Assembly: GCF_900091445.1 (NCBI RefSeq)
Contig: NZ_LT607733.1
Location: forward strand, 1,009,501-1,073,500
From: Micromonospora echinofusca
Lineage (GTDB): Bacteria > Actinomycetota > Actinomycetes > Mycobacteriales > Micromonosporaceae
Direction: 5' to 3'
Length of the DNA: 64,000 nucleotides
The position numbers were made by a program, and so were the translations under genes. Below the pieces are notes generated by a model, which saw nothing but the letters and a program-made list of their open reading frames with translations, was not told where the DNA came from and ran no database searches. This document shows, one piece after another, positions 53,105-62,225 of this stretch (position 1 is its first letter; every line of letters begins with the position of its first letter).

Positions 53105-54073
53105 TCACCCCCGCTGGTAGAACCGGGCCGCCCCGGGGTGCAGTGGGATCGGGTCGGTGCCCGAGGCGCTCTGCTGGGTGAAGTTGCCGGCCTCCGGGTG
53201 CACCTTGACCAGGTCGGCCTGGTAGGCGAAGAGCAGTCGGGTCAGGTCGTACGCCAGTTGGTCGGGCATGTCGGCGCTGACCAGGATGACGTTCGCCACC
53301 GTGACCGTCGGCGTGGCGCTCCTCGTCCGGTAGACCTCCTTCGGCAGCTCCGCCGTCGTGTACACCGACCCGTGGCGCGCGGTGAGCGGCTCCATCAGGT
53401 CGGCGATCGGCAGCAGCGCGTACTTGCCGGGCGCGCTGGCCAGCAGGTCGGCGATGCCCGGCGTGGGCAGGCCGCCGGAGAAGAACATCGCGTCGAGCGT
53501 GCCGGCCCGCATCCGCTTCACGGTCTCCGGCAGGGAGAGCGTGGCCCGGACGACGTCGCGGTCCGGATCGAGACCGGCGGCCGTCAGCAGCCGCCCGGCG
53601 ATGATGTCCGTGCCGGACTTCGGCGAGCCGGTGGAGACCCGCTTGCCACGCAGCCCCGACAGCTTGGTGATCTTCGCGTTGGCGCGCACGATCACGTGGG
53701 TGTAGTTGCTGTAGACCCGGGCCAACGCCCGGACCTGCTGCGGCTGGCCCTCGAAGGCCCCGCGTCCGACCACGGCGTCCGCCGCCGTGTCGGCGAGGCT
53801 GAAGGCGAGTTCCATGTCGCCGCTGGCGAGCCGGTTGATGTTCTCCACCGACGCGCCCGTCGGCTCGGCCCGCGCCTCGTAGCCGGGCAGGTGGCGGCTG
53901 ATCACGTCCGCGTAGCCGCCGCCGAGCTGGTAGTAGACGCCGGTGGTGTTGCCGGTGGCGAGGAAGATCCGGCCGCCGTGCCAGGGTTGCGGCCCCGCCT
54001 CGGCCGCGCCGCAACCGGCGGCGAGTACGGCCGTCAGCAGGGCCGCCAGCAGCCGGAACGAGCGTCCGATCAC
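53105..54073 (-). CDS. TAXI family TRAP substrate-binding lipoprotein (second copy)
   Basis: 322 residues from GTG 54073 (VIGRSFRLLAALLTAVLAAG) with lipobox LAAGC. TAXI motifs: LATGNTTGVYYQLGGGYADV, ELAFSLADTAADAV and GKRVSTGSPKSGTDIIAGRL, then FFSGGLPTPGIADL. Closely similar to the TAXI protein at 56945 but encoded after the kinase and roadblock genes rather than beside the permease. It overlaps the roadblock stop by four bases. Either a second binding protein for the transporter or a ligand sensor for the kinase (inferred). Confidence 0.9.
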   Translation of the reverse strand: MIGRSFRLLAALLTAVLAAGCGAAEAGPQPWHGGRIFLATGNTTGVYYQLGGGYADVISRHLPGYEARAEPTGASVENINRLASGDMELAFSLADTAADAVVGRGAFEGQPQQVRALARVYSNYTHVIVRANAKITKLSGLRGKRVSTGSPKSGTDIIAGRLLTAAGLDPDRDVVRATLSLPETVKRMRAGTLDAMFFSGGLPTPGIADLLASAPGKYALLPIADLMEPLTARHGSVYTTAELPKEVYRTRSATPTVTVANVILVSADMPDQLAYDLTRLLFAYQADLVKVHPEAGNFTQQSASGTDPIPLHPGAARFYQRG

Positions 54074-54462
54074 GCCCGGACCGCCGGCTCCAGGGCCTCC
54101 GCCACCCGCTGGACCAGCATGGCGGTCTCGTAGCCGATCTGACCGAGGTCGCAGCCGGGCGCGGCGAGCACCCCGACGAGCGCGCGCTCGCCGACCGCCA
54201 TCACCAGCATCACCCCGCCGTCCATGTCGACGATCTGCTGGCGTACCCGGCCGGCCGACATCAGCCGGGCGGCGCCGACGGTCAGGCTGGCCAGGCCGCT
54301 GATCACGGCGGAGAGCTGGTCCACCTGGTCGGGCGCGAGGTGGGGCGAGGCCGCCAGCCGCAGCCCGTCGCCGGAGACCGCGAGGGCGTGCGACACGTCC
54401 GGCACCTGTTCGGCGAAGTTGGCCAGGAGCCAGTCCAGGCCGGCGCTCTCGGAAGGGGTCAT
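54070..54462 (-). CDS. Roadblock/LC7 domain protein (CvnB-like)
   Basis: 130 residues (MTPSESAGLDWLLANFAEQV). CvnB/LC7 pattern: LDWLLANFAEQVPDVSHALAV, SGDGLRLAASPHL and ISGLASLTVGAARLMSAGRV, then GVMLVMAVGERALVGVLAAP. In conservons this protein links the membrane kinase to DUF742 and a Ras-like GTPase. Here the last two are absent. It overlaps both neighbours by four bases (ATGA and GTGA), so kinase, roadblock and TAXI are strictly coupled. Confidence 0.92.
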   Translation of the reverse strand: MTPSESAGLDWLLANFAEQVPDVSHALAVSGDGLRLAASPHLAPDQVDQLSAVISGLASLTVGAARLMSAGRVRQQIVDMDGGVMLVMAVGERALVGVLAAPGCDLGQIGYETAMLVQRVAEALEPAVRA

Positions 54463-56876
54463 GGGTTTCTCCTGGGGGGTGTCGTCTGGGTACGTCGGGT
54501 CGCGGCGGCGACTCCCTCCGCGAGCGAGGACAGCCGGGACCGTACGACCTCGGGGTCGAGCAGGTCACCCGCCGGCCGCACCGGCGGGGCCTCGTGCAGC
54601 GTGGCCGGAAGCTGCCCGCCCCGGGTACGGCGCGGCAGCCCGGCCCCGGTGAGCGGGGGCGACGCGGGCGGGGCCGACGCGGGACGGGGCGTGGTCGTCG
54701 CGCCACCCGGCCCGCCCGGGCGCGCACCCAGCACCGGGAGCGTGATCGTCGGCGCGTGGTGGACGCTGGCCAGGTCGGGCACGACCGCCGGACCGCCCGT
54801 ACCGGTCCGGGGCCGGAACCAGGCGGTCTGTGCGGGCACGACCGGCGCGGGCGCGGGCGTACGCACCTCCCGGACGGGCGGCACCTGCGCGCGCACCTGC
54901 TGGGCGACCGGCGTACGCGCCTCCGGGGCGGAACGCGGGGCGACGTCCTCGATCCGGGTCAGCGCCGACTCCGGGATGTCCACCTGCGCGACGGTGCCCG
55001 CGCCGCTGTTGTGCAACTGCACCCGTACCCCGTGCCGGGCCGCCAGGTGGGCCACCACGTGCAGGCCCATGCTGCCGGCGGAGGCGCTGGAGAGCATCGC
55101 GGGGGAGAGCAGGCGCTCGTTGATCGCGGCGAGCCGGCTGTCGCTGATGCCGATGCCCTGGTCGTGTACGCGCAGCGTGAGGCCGTCGATCGTGCGCCGG
55201 CCGTCGACGTGCACCGGGGAGTTCGGCGGGGAGTAGACGGTGGCGTTCTCCAGCAGCTCGGCGAGGAGGTGGACCAGGTTGCCCACGGCGGCGCCGTGCA
55301 CCGCGGCGGTCGGCACGTCGACCTCCACCCGGGGGTAGTCCTCGATCTCGGAGGCCGCTGCCCGGACCACGTCGGCGAGCAGGTGCGCGCCGTCGTGCGT
55401 ACGGCCGGGCTCCCCGCCCGCGAGGACCAGGAGGTTCTCCCCGTTGCGCCGCATGCGGGCGGCGAGGTGGTCCAGCGCGAAGAGCCGGGCCAGCGCGTCC
55501 GGGTCGGTCTCCTCGCGTTCGAACTCGTCGAGCAGCCGCAGCTGCCGGGTGATCAGGGTACGGATGCGCCGGGCCAGGGCCTCGGCCATCCGGGTCACGT
55601 CCATCCGTACCTCGGCCTGTTCGCCGGCCAGGCGCAGGGCGGCCCGGTTCACCGTGTCGAAGGCCTGCGCGACCTGGGCGATCTCGTCGCGGCCCTGCCC
55701 GATGCCGGCGGTCAGCCGGGTGGCCGCGCCGTCGGTCGGCGCGCCGTCGCCGGCCGCGATGGCGGTGATCCGCTCGGGCAGTTCCCGGTTCGCCATGGTG
55801 AGCGCCGCGACCCGCAGCCGGCGCAGCCGGCGGCTGGTGCGGACGGCCAGCAGCACGGCCGCGGTCAACGACGCCAGCGCGACGGCGGTGGTCGCGCCGC
55901 CGGTGATCAGGGCCCGTAGCTGGGCTTCCCGGGCCAGCCCGGCGGCGTTGCGGTCGAGTTCCTCGGAGAGTTCCCGGCCGAGCAGGTTGTAGCGCCGGAT
56001 GGCGCCGCTCTGGGCCACGTACCAGGCGTCGCCGTCGGTCTTCAGCCCGGCGGGCTCGGTCTCCACGTTGAGCGCGCTGTCGCGCATCCGGCGGGCGGTG
56101 GAGACGTCGGTGCCGGCGACCAGCCGGGTGTACGCGTCCGCCGCCGGCCGGCTGGCGATCCGGGAGAACTCGGCCTGCCGCTGCTCCTGCGCGCCCCGCA
56201 GCTGGCCGAGGCGGACCAGTTCGCCGTCCACCAGCGTGCCCCACACGAAGACGGTACGCAGCAGGTCGCGTTCCACGGCGGCGAGGTGCTCCTGGGCGGC
56301 GACCGCGGCGACCTCGCGCGCCCCGTTGGCCAACTCCCGGTCGCGCAGCTGGGCCGGCAGCGCGTCGGCGACGGCGAGCAGCGACTCGACCAGCGAGAGG
56401 TAGGTCGGGTCGACGGTGGTGCCGCCCAGCGCGGACCCGCGGGCTGTTTCGAGCCGGCCGAGCTGCGCGTCGGCGCCGTCGAGCACCTGGCGCAGGTCGG
56501 GGGCGGCACGGCGGGCGTCCCGGCTGGAGCCCCGGTACCGCTCGACGGATGCGTCGACCCGCCGGCGCTGCGCGTCGACGAGGGGCCGTCCGCTGCTGCC
56601 GCCCCGCTGGCGCAGGGCCGCCGTCTCGCCGAGTTCCCGTTCCAGCTCGTGCACCAGGCGAACGGTGGCCGTCGCGGTGCCGGCGAGCACCCGGGCGCGG
56701 TCCGCGTCGTCGGTGGCGGCCATGGCGATGGCGGTCTGGGTGGACCCCAGCACGACCAGACCGATCGTGGCCACCAGGATGGGCGCGAGCAGCTGGGTGC
56801 GTACCGACCACAGGCGGTCGGTGTGGTCGGCGGGCCGGTGGTGCCGGCGCACCCGGCCGGGGGTGGGGAGCGACAC
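54459..56876 (-). CDS. Nitrate/nitrite-type sensor histidine kinase (CvnA-like)
   Basis: 805 residues from GTG 56876. Transmembrane helix 1 at about 28-50, an extracytoplasmic NIT-type helical sensor (to about 320), helix 2 at about 325-348, HAMP-like segment, phosphoacceptor region FALDHLAARMRRNGENLLVL, and an ATPase domain with N-box AELLENATVYSPPNSPV, VHDQGIGISD and GSMGLHVVAHLAARHG. A ~150-residue Pro/Ala-rich tail follows. Matches conservon sensor kinases. Coupled to the roadblock gene; no response regulator is adjacent. Confidence 0.9.
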   Translation of the reverse strand: MSLPTPGRVRRHHRPADHTDRLWSVRTQLLAPILVATIGLVVLGSTQTAIAMAATDDADRARVLAGTATATVRLVHELERELGETAALRQRGGSSGRPLVDAQRRRVDASVERYRGSSRDARRAAPDLRQVLDGADAQLGRLETARGSALGGTTVDPTYLSLVESLLAVADALPAQLRDRELANGAREVAAVAAQEHLAAVERDLLRTVFVWGTLVDGELVRLGQLRGAQEQRQAEFSRIASRPAADAYTRLVAGTDVSTARRMRDSALNVETEPAGLKTDGDAWYVAQSGAIRRYNLLGRELSEELDRNAAGLAREAQLRALITGGATTAVALASLTAAVLLAVRTSRRLRRLRVAALTMANRELPERITAIAAGDGAPTDGAATRLTAGIGQGRDEIAQVAQAFDTVNRAALRLAGEQAEVRMDVTRMAEALARRIRTLITRQLRLLDEFEREETDPDALARLFALDHLAARMRRNGENLLVLAGGEPGRTHDGAHLLADVVRAAASEIEDYPRVEVDVPTAAVHGAAVGNLVHLLAELLENATVYSPPNSPVHVDGRRTIDGLTLRVHDQGIGISDSRLAAINERLLSPAMLSSASAGSMGLHVVAHLAARHGVRVQLHNSGAGTVAQVDIPESALTRIEDVAPRSAPEARTPVAQQVRAQVPPVREVRTPAPAPVVPAQTAWFRPRTGTGGPAVVPDLASVHHAPTITLPVLGARPGGPGGATTTPRPASAPPASPPLTGAGLPRRTRGGQLPATLHEAPPVRPAGDLLDPEVVRSRLSSLAEGVAAATRRTQTTPPRRNP

Positions 56877-56944
56877 TCGTGCCCTCCGGGGTGGGGGTCG
56901 GGGGTGCCGGGCCCGGGCGCGAGGCCCGGACCCGGCACCGGGGA

Positions 56945-57964
56945 TCAGCGTGTGCCGAGGTCCTGCAACGCCTTGTCCGCGCCGCGGTGCAGCGGTACGG
57001 GGTCGGTCTTGCGGGCGTTGTCCAGGCTGATGCCCTTGGCGGCCGGGTTCGCCTGCGCCAGGGCGTCCTTCTTGTCGAACACCGTCCGGGTGATCGCGCA
57101 GGCCACGTTCGCGTTGAGGTCCTTGCGGACCAGCAGCACGTTCGGCACCACGATGGTCGGGGTGTCCGCGGCGGTCTTGTAGATGTCCGCGCCGATGGTG
57201 CCGGCCTGGTACGCCGGGTTGAGCTCGGTCATCTTGGGCAGCAGCGGGGTGATGTCGATGAACTTCACCTTGTCCCCGGCGGTGGTGAACAGGTCGGTCA
57301 GGCCGCCCGTGGGCACCCCGCCCGACCAGAAGAGCCCGTCGACGCTGCCGTCCTTGACCCCCTCGACGCTCTTGGTGAGGTCGAGCCGCTGCGCCTGGAC
57401 GTCCTTGGCGGGGTCGAGGCCGGCGGCCTCCATCAGCCGGTTGGCGATGACCTCGGTGCCGGACTTGGGGGAGCCGGTGGAGATCTTCTTGCCCTTCATG
57501 TCGGCGACCGAGTTGATCCCCGAGTCGGCCCGGACGACGACCTGCGTGTAGTTGTCGTAGATCCGGGCGAGCGCCTCGACCGGCTGCGGGGACGTGAAGC
57601 TGCCCTTGCCCTGCACCGCGTTGACCGCCGTGTCGAACAGCGAGAAGGCGACGTCGTACTGGCCGGCGACGAGCTGCTCGACGTTCTGCACCGAGGCGCC
57701 GGTCTCGGCGGCGGTGCCGGTCAGCTTGCCCTCGGTCGCCCCGGAGAGCTGACTGGCCAGCGCGTTGCCGACCACGTAGTAGACGCCGGTGGCGTTGCCG
57801 GTGGCGATGCCGACGCGGGTGCTGTCGGTGACCTTGCAGGTGACCTCACTGGCGGCGTCGTCCTTGGTCGCGCCGTCCTGACGGCCACCGCAACCGGCGG
57901 TGCCCGCCGCGACGAGGGCCAGGGCGCCAACCCCCGCGGCGAGCCGCACGTTGATCCGTCTCAC
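56945..57964 (-). CDS. TAXI family TRAP substrate-binding lipoprotein (first copy)
   Basis: 339 residues from GTG 57964 (VRRINVRLAAGVGALALVAA) with lipobox TAGC and GGGGAGGAAAG upstream. TAXI motifs: GIATGNATGVYYVVGNALAS, DVAFSLFDTAVNAV, GKKISTGSPKSGTEVIANRL, LFWSGGVPTGGLTDL. Periplasmic-side ligand capture for the adjacent permease, with which it overlaps by four bases. The ligand class is C4-dicarboxylate or glutamate-like by family. Confidence 0.93.
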   Translation of the reverse strand: MRRINVRLAAGVGALALVAAGTAGCGGRQDGATKDDAASEVTCKVTDSTRVGIATGNATGVYYVVGNALASQLSGATEGKLTGTAAETGASVQNVEQLVAGQYDVAFSLFDTAVNAVQGKGSFTSPQPVEALARIYDNYTQVVVRADSGINSVADMKGKKISTGSPKSGTEVIANRLMEAAGLDPAKDVQAQRLDLTKSVEGVKDGSVDGLFWSGGVPTGGLTDLFTTAGDKVKFIDITPLLPKMTELNPAYQAGTIGADIYKTAADTPTIVVPNVLLVRKDLNANVACAITRTVFDKKDALAQANPAAKGISLDNARKTDPVPLHRGADKALQDLGTR

Positions 57965-60177
57965 TGTCTTTCCTCCCCATGGTTCACCGTTGGTACTGCT
58001 GACGGCCCGCCGTTCCGGCCGGCGGATCCGCGTCTGACGAGCACACCCGCCACCATGACGGCCGCCAGTACGGCGCCGATCGCGACGGGCACGGGTTCGA
58101 GCCAGAGCAGCGTCAGCCCGGCGAGCGCGCCGAGGATCCGCTCCGGCGTACCGGCGGGGCCGACGCCGGGCAGCCAGCCACCCGCCGCCACCGCCAGCAC
58201 CGCGACGCTGAGGGCGGCGACCGTCGCGGCGACGGCGATCCGCTGCGCGCCCCCGATGCCGAGCAGCCCGAGGCCGGTCGGGGTGACCACGAAGGCGAGC
58301 GGGATGAGGTAGGCCGGCAGGGCGTACCGCAGGGTCTGCCACATGGTGGGCACCAGCCGGCCGCCGGTCACCGCGGCGGCGGCGACCGCGGCGAGCGCGG
58401 TCGGCGGGGACGCCTCGGACAGGACCGCGAAGTAGAAGACGAACATGGCGGCGGCGGGAGCGGTGACGCCCAGGTCCAGCAGGGCCGGGCCGATGATCAC
58501 CCAGCCGATCACGAACGACGCGGTGACCGGCACGGCCAGCCCGAGCAGGGTGAGGGCGACGGCGGCGAACAGTGCGGTGAGCGCCAGCACCACGGCCGGC
58601 TCGGAGCTGACGGCCCGGGCGTTGTCGATGAGCAGCGCCGCAGCCTGGGGGCCGAGGCCGGTCTTGGTGGTGGTGGCGGTGATGATGCCCGCGGCGGCGC
58701 AGACCGCGCTGACCGCGAGCACCCCGCGCACCCCGGCGCTCAGCGCGGCGAGCAGGCGGGCCGGGGTGAGCCGGTGCCGACGGTCGAGGAAGGACAGCAC
58801 GGCGGCCAGGATGGTGGCCAGCACCACGGCCTTCGTGGCGGAGAAGCCGACGGCGAGCAGCCCGACGATCGCGAAGAGCGAGAGGAAGTGGTAGCCGAAG
58901 CGGGCCAGCAGCCGGCCGGCGGAGGTCGTCTCGATCACCACCGGTCGCACGCCCGAACGCCGGGCGTCGATCTCGACCGAGAGGAGGATGCCGAGGTAGT
59001 AGAGCACGGTGGGGACGGTCGCCCAGCCGAGCACCTGGAGGTAGGACACGCCCAGGTACTCGGCGATGATGAAGGCCGCCGCGCCGAGGGTGGGCGGGGA
59101 GAGGATCGCCCCGACGCCGGCCGCGGCGAGCATGCCGCCCGCCCGCTCCGGCGGGTAGCCGGCCCGCCGCAGGACGGGCCAGGTGACCGCGCCGATGCTG
59201 ACGGTGGTCGCCGCGCCGGAGCCCGAGACGGTGCCGAGCAGGAAGCCGGAGGCGACGGCGGTGCGCCCGGCCGCCGTCCGCGAGCGCCGGAAGGCGGCGG
59301 CGGAGAGCTCCACGAAGAACCGGCCGGCCCCCGAGAGGTCCAGCACCGCGCCGTAGATGGTGAACAGCACGATGTACGTCGCCGCGACGTCGAGCGGGGT
59401 GCCGTAGAAGCCGCTGTCGGAGTTGTAGAGGCCGTCGACGATCTGCCCGAAGTCGAGGCCCGCGTGGGCCACCTGCCAGGACTGGGGCAGCAGCCCGCCG
59501 TAGTAGCCGTAGGCGAGGAAGACCACGCAGACGGCCGGCAGGATCCAGCCGGTGGTGCGCCGGCACGCCTCCAGCAGCAGGAGCAGCACGACGGTGCCCA
59601 TCGCCACGTCCAGGCCGACCAGCAGGCCCTGCCGGTCGAGGAAGGCGTCGTACCCGCCGCCGCCGGAGCCCAGGCCGACGGGCAGCACCGGGTAGAGGCA
59701 GGCGACCAGCGCCGCGCCGGCCAGGACCCAGTCCGGCAGGGTGGGGCCCCGGCGCCCGGGGCGCTCCGCCGGGACCGCGTCGCCCGGGGCGGTCGCGCCG
59801 GTGCGGCGCAGCCGCCGGGGCAGCCGCAGATCCGCGGGGTACGCCAGGAAGACCATCGGCAGGACGCCGGCCAGGAAGATGATCAGATAGAACTTGCTCC
59901 CCTGCGGCAGCGGATTGAACACCTGCCAGAGGGCGAGCAGCGCGATCGCCAATGTCGTTCCGGTGACCAGTACGCCGATCGGTCCGGAGAGTTCCCGCCC
60001 GGGCTTCTCGTCCTCGAACTGCGCGGCGAGTTCCCGCGGATCGGGTGCCGGGCCGTCGGGATCGACCCGATCGCCCGCCTCGGGCGGCAACGGGACCGGA
60101 CCGCCGTCCGGGGTGGACCCGGTGCCCACGGTGGACGGCTGCGGGGCGGACTCGCCGGATGAACGCACTGGTGGCAC
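57961..60177 (-). CDS. TRAP transporter fused permease subunit (TAXI type)
   Basis: 738 residues from GTG 60177. A ~65-residue Pro-rich cytoplasmic start, then about 16 or more transmembrane helices that fuse the 4-TM small and 12-TM large subunits. Family marks: YNSDSGFYGTPLDVAATYIV, GFLLGTVSGSGAATTVSIGA, WPVLRRAGYPPERAGGMLAA and ILSPPTLGAAAFIIAEYLGV, plus SEASPPTALAAVAAAAVTGG. Secondary, ion-driven import with the TAXI binding proteins. First gene of the five-gene minus-strand operon. Confidence 0.93.
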   Translation of the reverse strand: MPPVRSSGESAPQPSTVGTGSTPDGGPVPLPPEAGDRVDPDGPAPDPRELAAQFEDEKPGRELSGPIGVLVTGTTLAIALLALWQVFNPLPQGSKFYLIIFLAGVLPMVFLAYPADLRLPRRLRRTGATAPGDAVPAERPGRRGPTLPDWVLAGAALVACLYPVLPVGLGSGGGGYDAFLDRQGLLVGLDVAMGTVVLLLLLEACRRTTGWILPAVCVVFLAYGYYGGLLPQSWQVAHAGLDFGQIVDGLYNSDSGFYGTPLDVAATYIVLFTIYGAVLDLSGAGRFFVELSAAAFRRSRTAAGRTAVASGFLLGTVSGSGAATTVSIGAVTWPVLRRAGYPPERAGGMLAAAGVGAILSPPTLGAAAFIIAEYLGVSYLQVLGWATVPTVLYYLGILLSVEIDARRSGVRPVVIETTSAGRLLARFGYHFLSLFAIVGLLAVGFSATKAVVLATILAAVLSFLDRRHRLTPARLLAALSAGVRGVLAVSAVCAAAGIITATTTKTGLGPQAAALLIDNARAVSSEPAVVLALTALFAAVALTLLGLAVPVTASFVIGWVIIGPALLDLGVTAPAAAMFVFYFAVLSEASPPTALAAVAAAAVTGGRLVPTMWQTLRYALPAYLIPLAFVVTPTGLGLLGIGGAQRIAVAATVAALSVAVLAVAAGGWLPGVGPAGTPERILGALAGLTLLWLEPVPVAIGAVLAAVMVAGVLVRRGSAGRNGGPSAVPTVNHGEERQ

Positions 60178-60224
60178 GAGGGGGCACGATACGCGAATTA
60201 CATACCCGGCGGAACATTGCTGAT

Positions 60225-60263
60225 CGTGATTGCGGTCAGTAATAAATTCGGACCGCGATCACG
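60225..60263. promoter_or_regulatory. Inverted repeat in the TRAP operon leader
   Basis: CGTGATTGCGGTC (60225-60237) and GACCGCGATCACG (60251-60263): 13-bp arms with one G-U-compatible mismatch, loop AGTAATAAATTCG. It lies 48-86 bp upstream of the permease start in an AT-rich island, so it may be an operator or leader hairpin. The rest of 60264-60606 holds no gene; AT-rich stretches there probably contain divergent promoters. Confidence 0.65.
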
Positions 60264-60606
60264 CAGAGAGACCGCATTCGAGTGCGGAAATGCGGCAGGC
60301 CGTACGCCATATTTAGTAACAATGCGGCAAGCCGGCGGCGGTTTTGTATCCGATCCGTCCACTCTGGTCCGGTAGCCGCACGTGCCGGTCCCCACTTCGC
60401 CCCGCCGTCGCACGAGGATTGGTGCCGTACGGATCGATGACGCAGGGTAGTTTTCGTCGCTCTCCGTTGCCGGATGGGCCCTGACCAGGGCGCCTGTACC
60501 CCTATCGCCACGGCCCCACCCTTACCCCTACCGCCCGGCGACGGACCCGCCCGGAACCCGGTGGGGATGCCGCAGCCGTTTGGTGGGAGGTGTCGGAGCC
60601 GGAGGT

Positions 60607-60612
60607 TATGGT
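60607..60612 (+). promoter_or_regulatory. Probable -10 box (TATGGT), leaderless, for the ABC ATPase
   Basis: TATGGT, six bases, then ATG 60619. Confidence 0.45.
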
Positions 60613-60618
60613 CGGGCG

Positions 60619-61551
60619 ATGACGACGGCTCCACCACTCATCCAGGCGCGGGCGCTGGTGAAGCGGTTCGGCGACTTCACCGCCGTCGACGGCATCGACG
60701 TCGAGGTGCGGGCCGGCGAGGCGTTCGGCTTCCTCGGGCCCAATGGCGCCGGCAAGTCCTCGACCATGCGGATGATCGGGTGCACGTCCCCACCCAGCGG
60801 CGGCGAGCTGCGCATCCTCGGCAAGGATCCGGTGCGCGACGGGCCGGCGATCCGGGCCCGCCTCGGCGTCTGCCCCCAGCTCGACAACCTCGATCCCGAG
60901 CTGACCGTCCAGGAGAACCTCACCACCTACGCGCGCTACTTCGGCATCTCCCGCCGGGTGGTCCGGGCGCGGGCCGCCGAGCTGCTCGACTTCGTCCAGC
61001 TCACCGAGCGGGCCGACAGCAAGGTCGAGCCCCTCTCCGGCGGCATGAAGCGGCGCCTGACCATCGCCCGCGCGCTCGTCAACGAGCCCGAGATCGTCCT
61101 GCTCGACGAGCCGACGACGGGCCTCGACCCGCAGGCCCGGCACCTGGTCTGGGAGCGGCTGTTCCGGCTCAAGCAGCAGGGCGTCACGCTTGTCCTCACC
61201 ACGCACTACATGGACGAGGCGGAGCAGCTCTGCGACCGCCTGGTCGTCATGGACGGCGGGCGGATCGTCGCCGAGGGCTCCCCCCGGGCGCTCATCGACA
61301 GGCACTCCACCCGGGAGGTGGTCGAGCTGCGGTTCGCCGCCGAGTCCCAGGAGGCGTTCGCCGGCAAGCTCGACGGCCTGGGCGAGCGCGTCGAGGTGCT
61401 GCCCGACCGGATCCTGCTCTACGTGCCCGACGGAGACGCGGCCGTCGCCGAGGTCGGCGAGCGGGGGCTGCACCCGGCCAACGTACTGGTCCGGCGCAGC
61501 AGCCTGGAGGACGTCTTCCTCCACCTCACCGGCCGCACCCTGGTCGACTGA
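60619..61551 (+). CDS. ABC transporter ATP-binding protein (NodI/DrrA type)
   Basis: 310 residues from ATG 60619 (MTTAPPLIQARALVKRFGDF). Walker A GPNGAGKSS, Q-loop CPQLDNLDPELTVQENL, signature LSGGMKRRLTIARAL, Walker B VLLDEPTTGLDPQARHLVWE, H-loop TTHYMDEAEQLCDRL. The C-terminal region after residue ~230 is the DrrA/NodI-type extension ending SSLEDVFLHLTGR. Drives export of a lipid, oligosaccharide or drug with the two permeases downstream. Confidence 0.92.
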   Translation: MTTAPPLIQARALVKRFGDFTAVDGIDVEVRAGEAFGFLGPNGAGKSSTMRMIGCTSPPSGGELRILGKDPVRDGPAIRARLGVCPQLDNLDPELTVQENLTTYARYFGISRRVVRARAAELLDFVQLTERADSKVEPLSGGMKRRLTIARALVNEPEIVLLDEPTTGLDPQARHLVWERLFRLKQQGVTLVLTTHYMDEAEQLCDRLVVMDGGRIVAEGSPRALIDRHSTREVVELRFAAESQEAFAGKLDGLGERVEVLPDRILLYVPDGDAAVAEVGERGLHPANVLVRRSSLEDVFLHLTGRTLVD

Positions 61552-61631
61552 CGGTGCGGTGGCACCGGCCGTTACGTAGCATCGGCGGGCCGGCGGCACG
61601 TCGCCCGCCCGGCGACGCACACGGGGGTGTC

Positions 61632-62177
61632 ATGTCGAGGTTGGAGTTCCAGTCGCGCCGCCAGGCCGGGCTCGCCGCGCTCTATCTGGGCGTGTTCGCG
61701 ACCATCTGGTTCAGCGTGCCGGCCGCCGAACAGCCGCTTCGCGCCGTGCTGGTGGTCGCGAGCGGGGCGGCGCTGGTCACGGCGGTGGTCGGGGCCGTCG
61801 TCGTGGCCCGCAGCCGGGCAACCGCCGCGGACGTCGCCCGGGACCGTGCCGCCGACCGTCGTTACCTGCTGATCGTCCTCGCCGAGTTCGCCGCCGCCGG
61901 GCTGGGTGCCGTCCTGCTCGCCCTCGTCGGGTGGTCGGAGTTCATCCCGGTGCTGATCTGCGCCGTGGTGGGGCTGCACTTCTTCCCCCTCGTGCCGGTG
62001 CTGCGCGACCCGGTGCTGTGGCTGCTCGGCGCGGCGATGTGCGTCGTCGCGCTGGCCGGGCTGGTCAGCGCGCTCGCCACGGCGGTGTCGGCGGGGCTCG
62101 TGGTGGGCACGGGCGCCGGCCTGCTGCTGCTCGCCTACGCGGTGCTGGTGCTGCTGCGCGCGGCCCGGCAGCCCTGA
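61632..62177 (+). CDS. Hypothetical membrane protein within the ABC cluster
   Basis: 181 residues (MSRLEFQSRRQAGLAALYLG). Five or so transmembrane helices with an R-rich loop (VARSRATAADVARDRAADRR) and the segment GWSEFIPVLICAVVGLHFFP. It sits between the ATPase and permease genes on the same strand. No family recognised; possibly unrelated to the transporter. No strong ribosome-binding site is seen, GGGGGT being the only candidate. Confidence 0.68.
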   Translation: MSRLEFQSRRQAGLAALYLGVFATIWFSVPAAEQPLRAVLVVASGAALVTAVVGAVVVARSRATAADVARDRAADRRYLLIVLAEFAAAGLGAVLLALVGWSEFIPVLICAVVGLHFFPLVPVLRDPVLWLLGAAMCVVALAGLVSALATAVSAGLVVGTGAGLLLLAYAVLVLLRAARQP

Positions 62178-62225
62178 CGGGGCGACGGAGTCGCCGGCCT
62201 GTCGTACCCGCGAGGTAGGAAGGCC

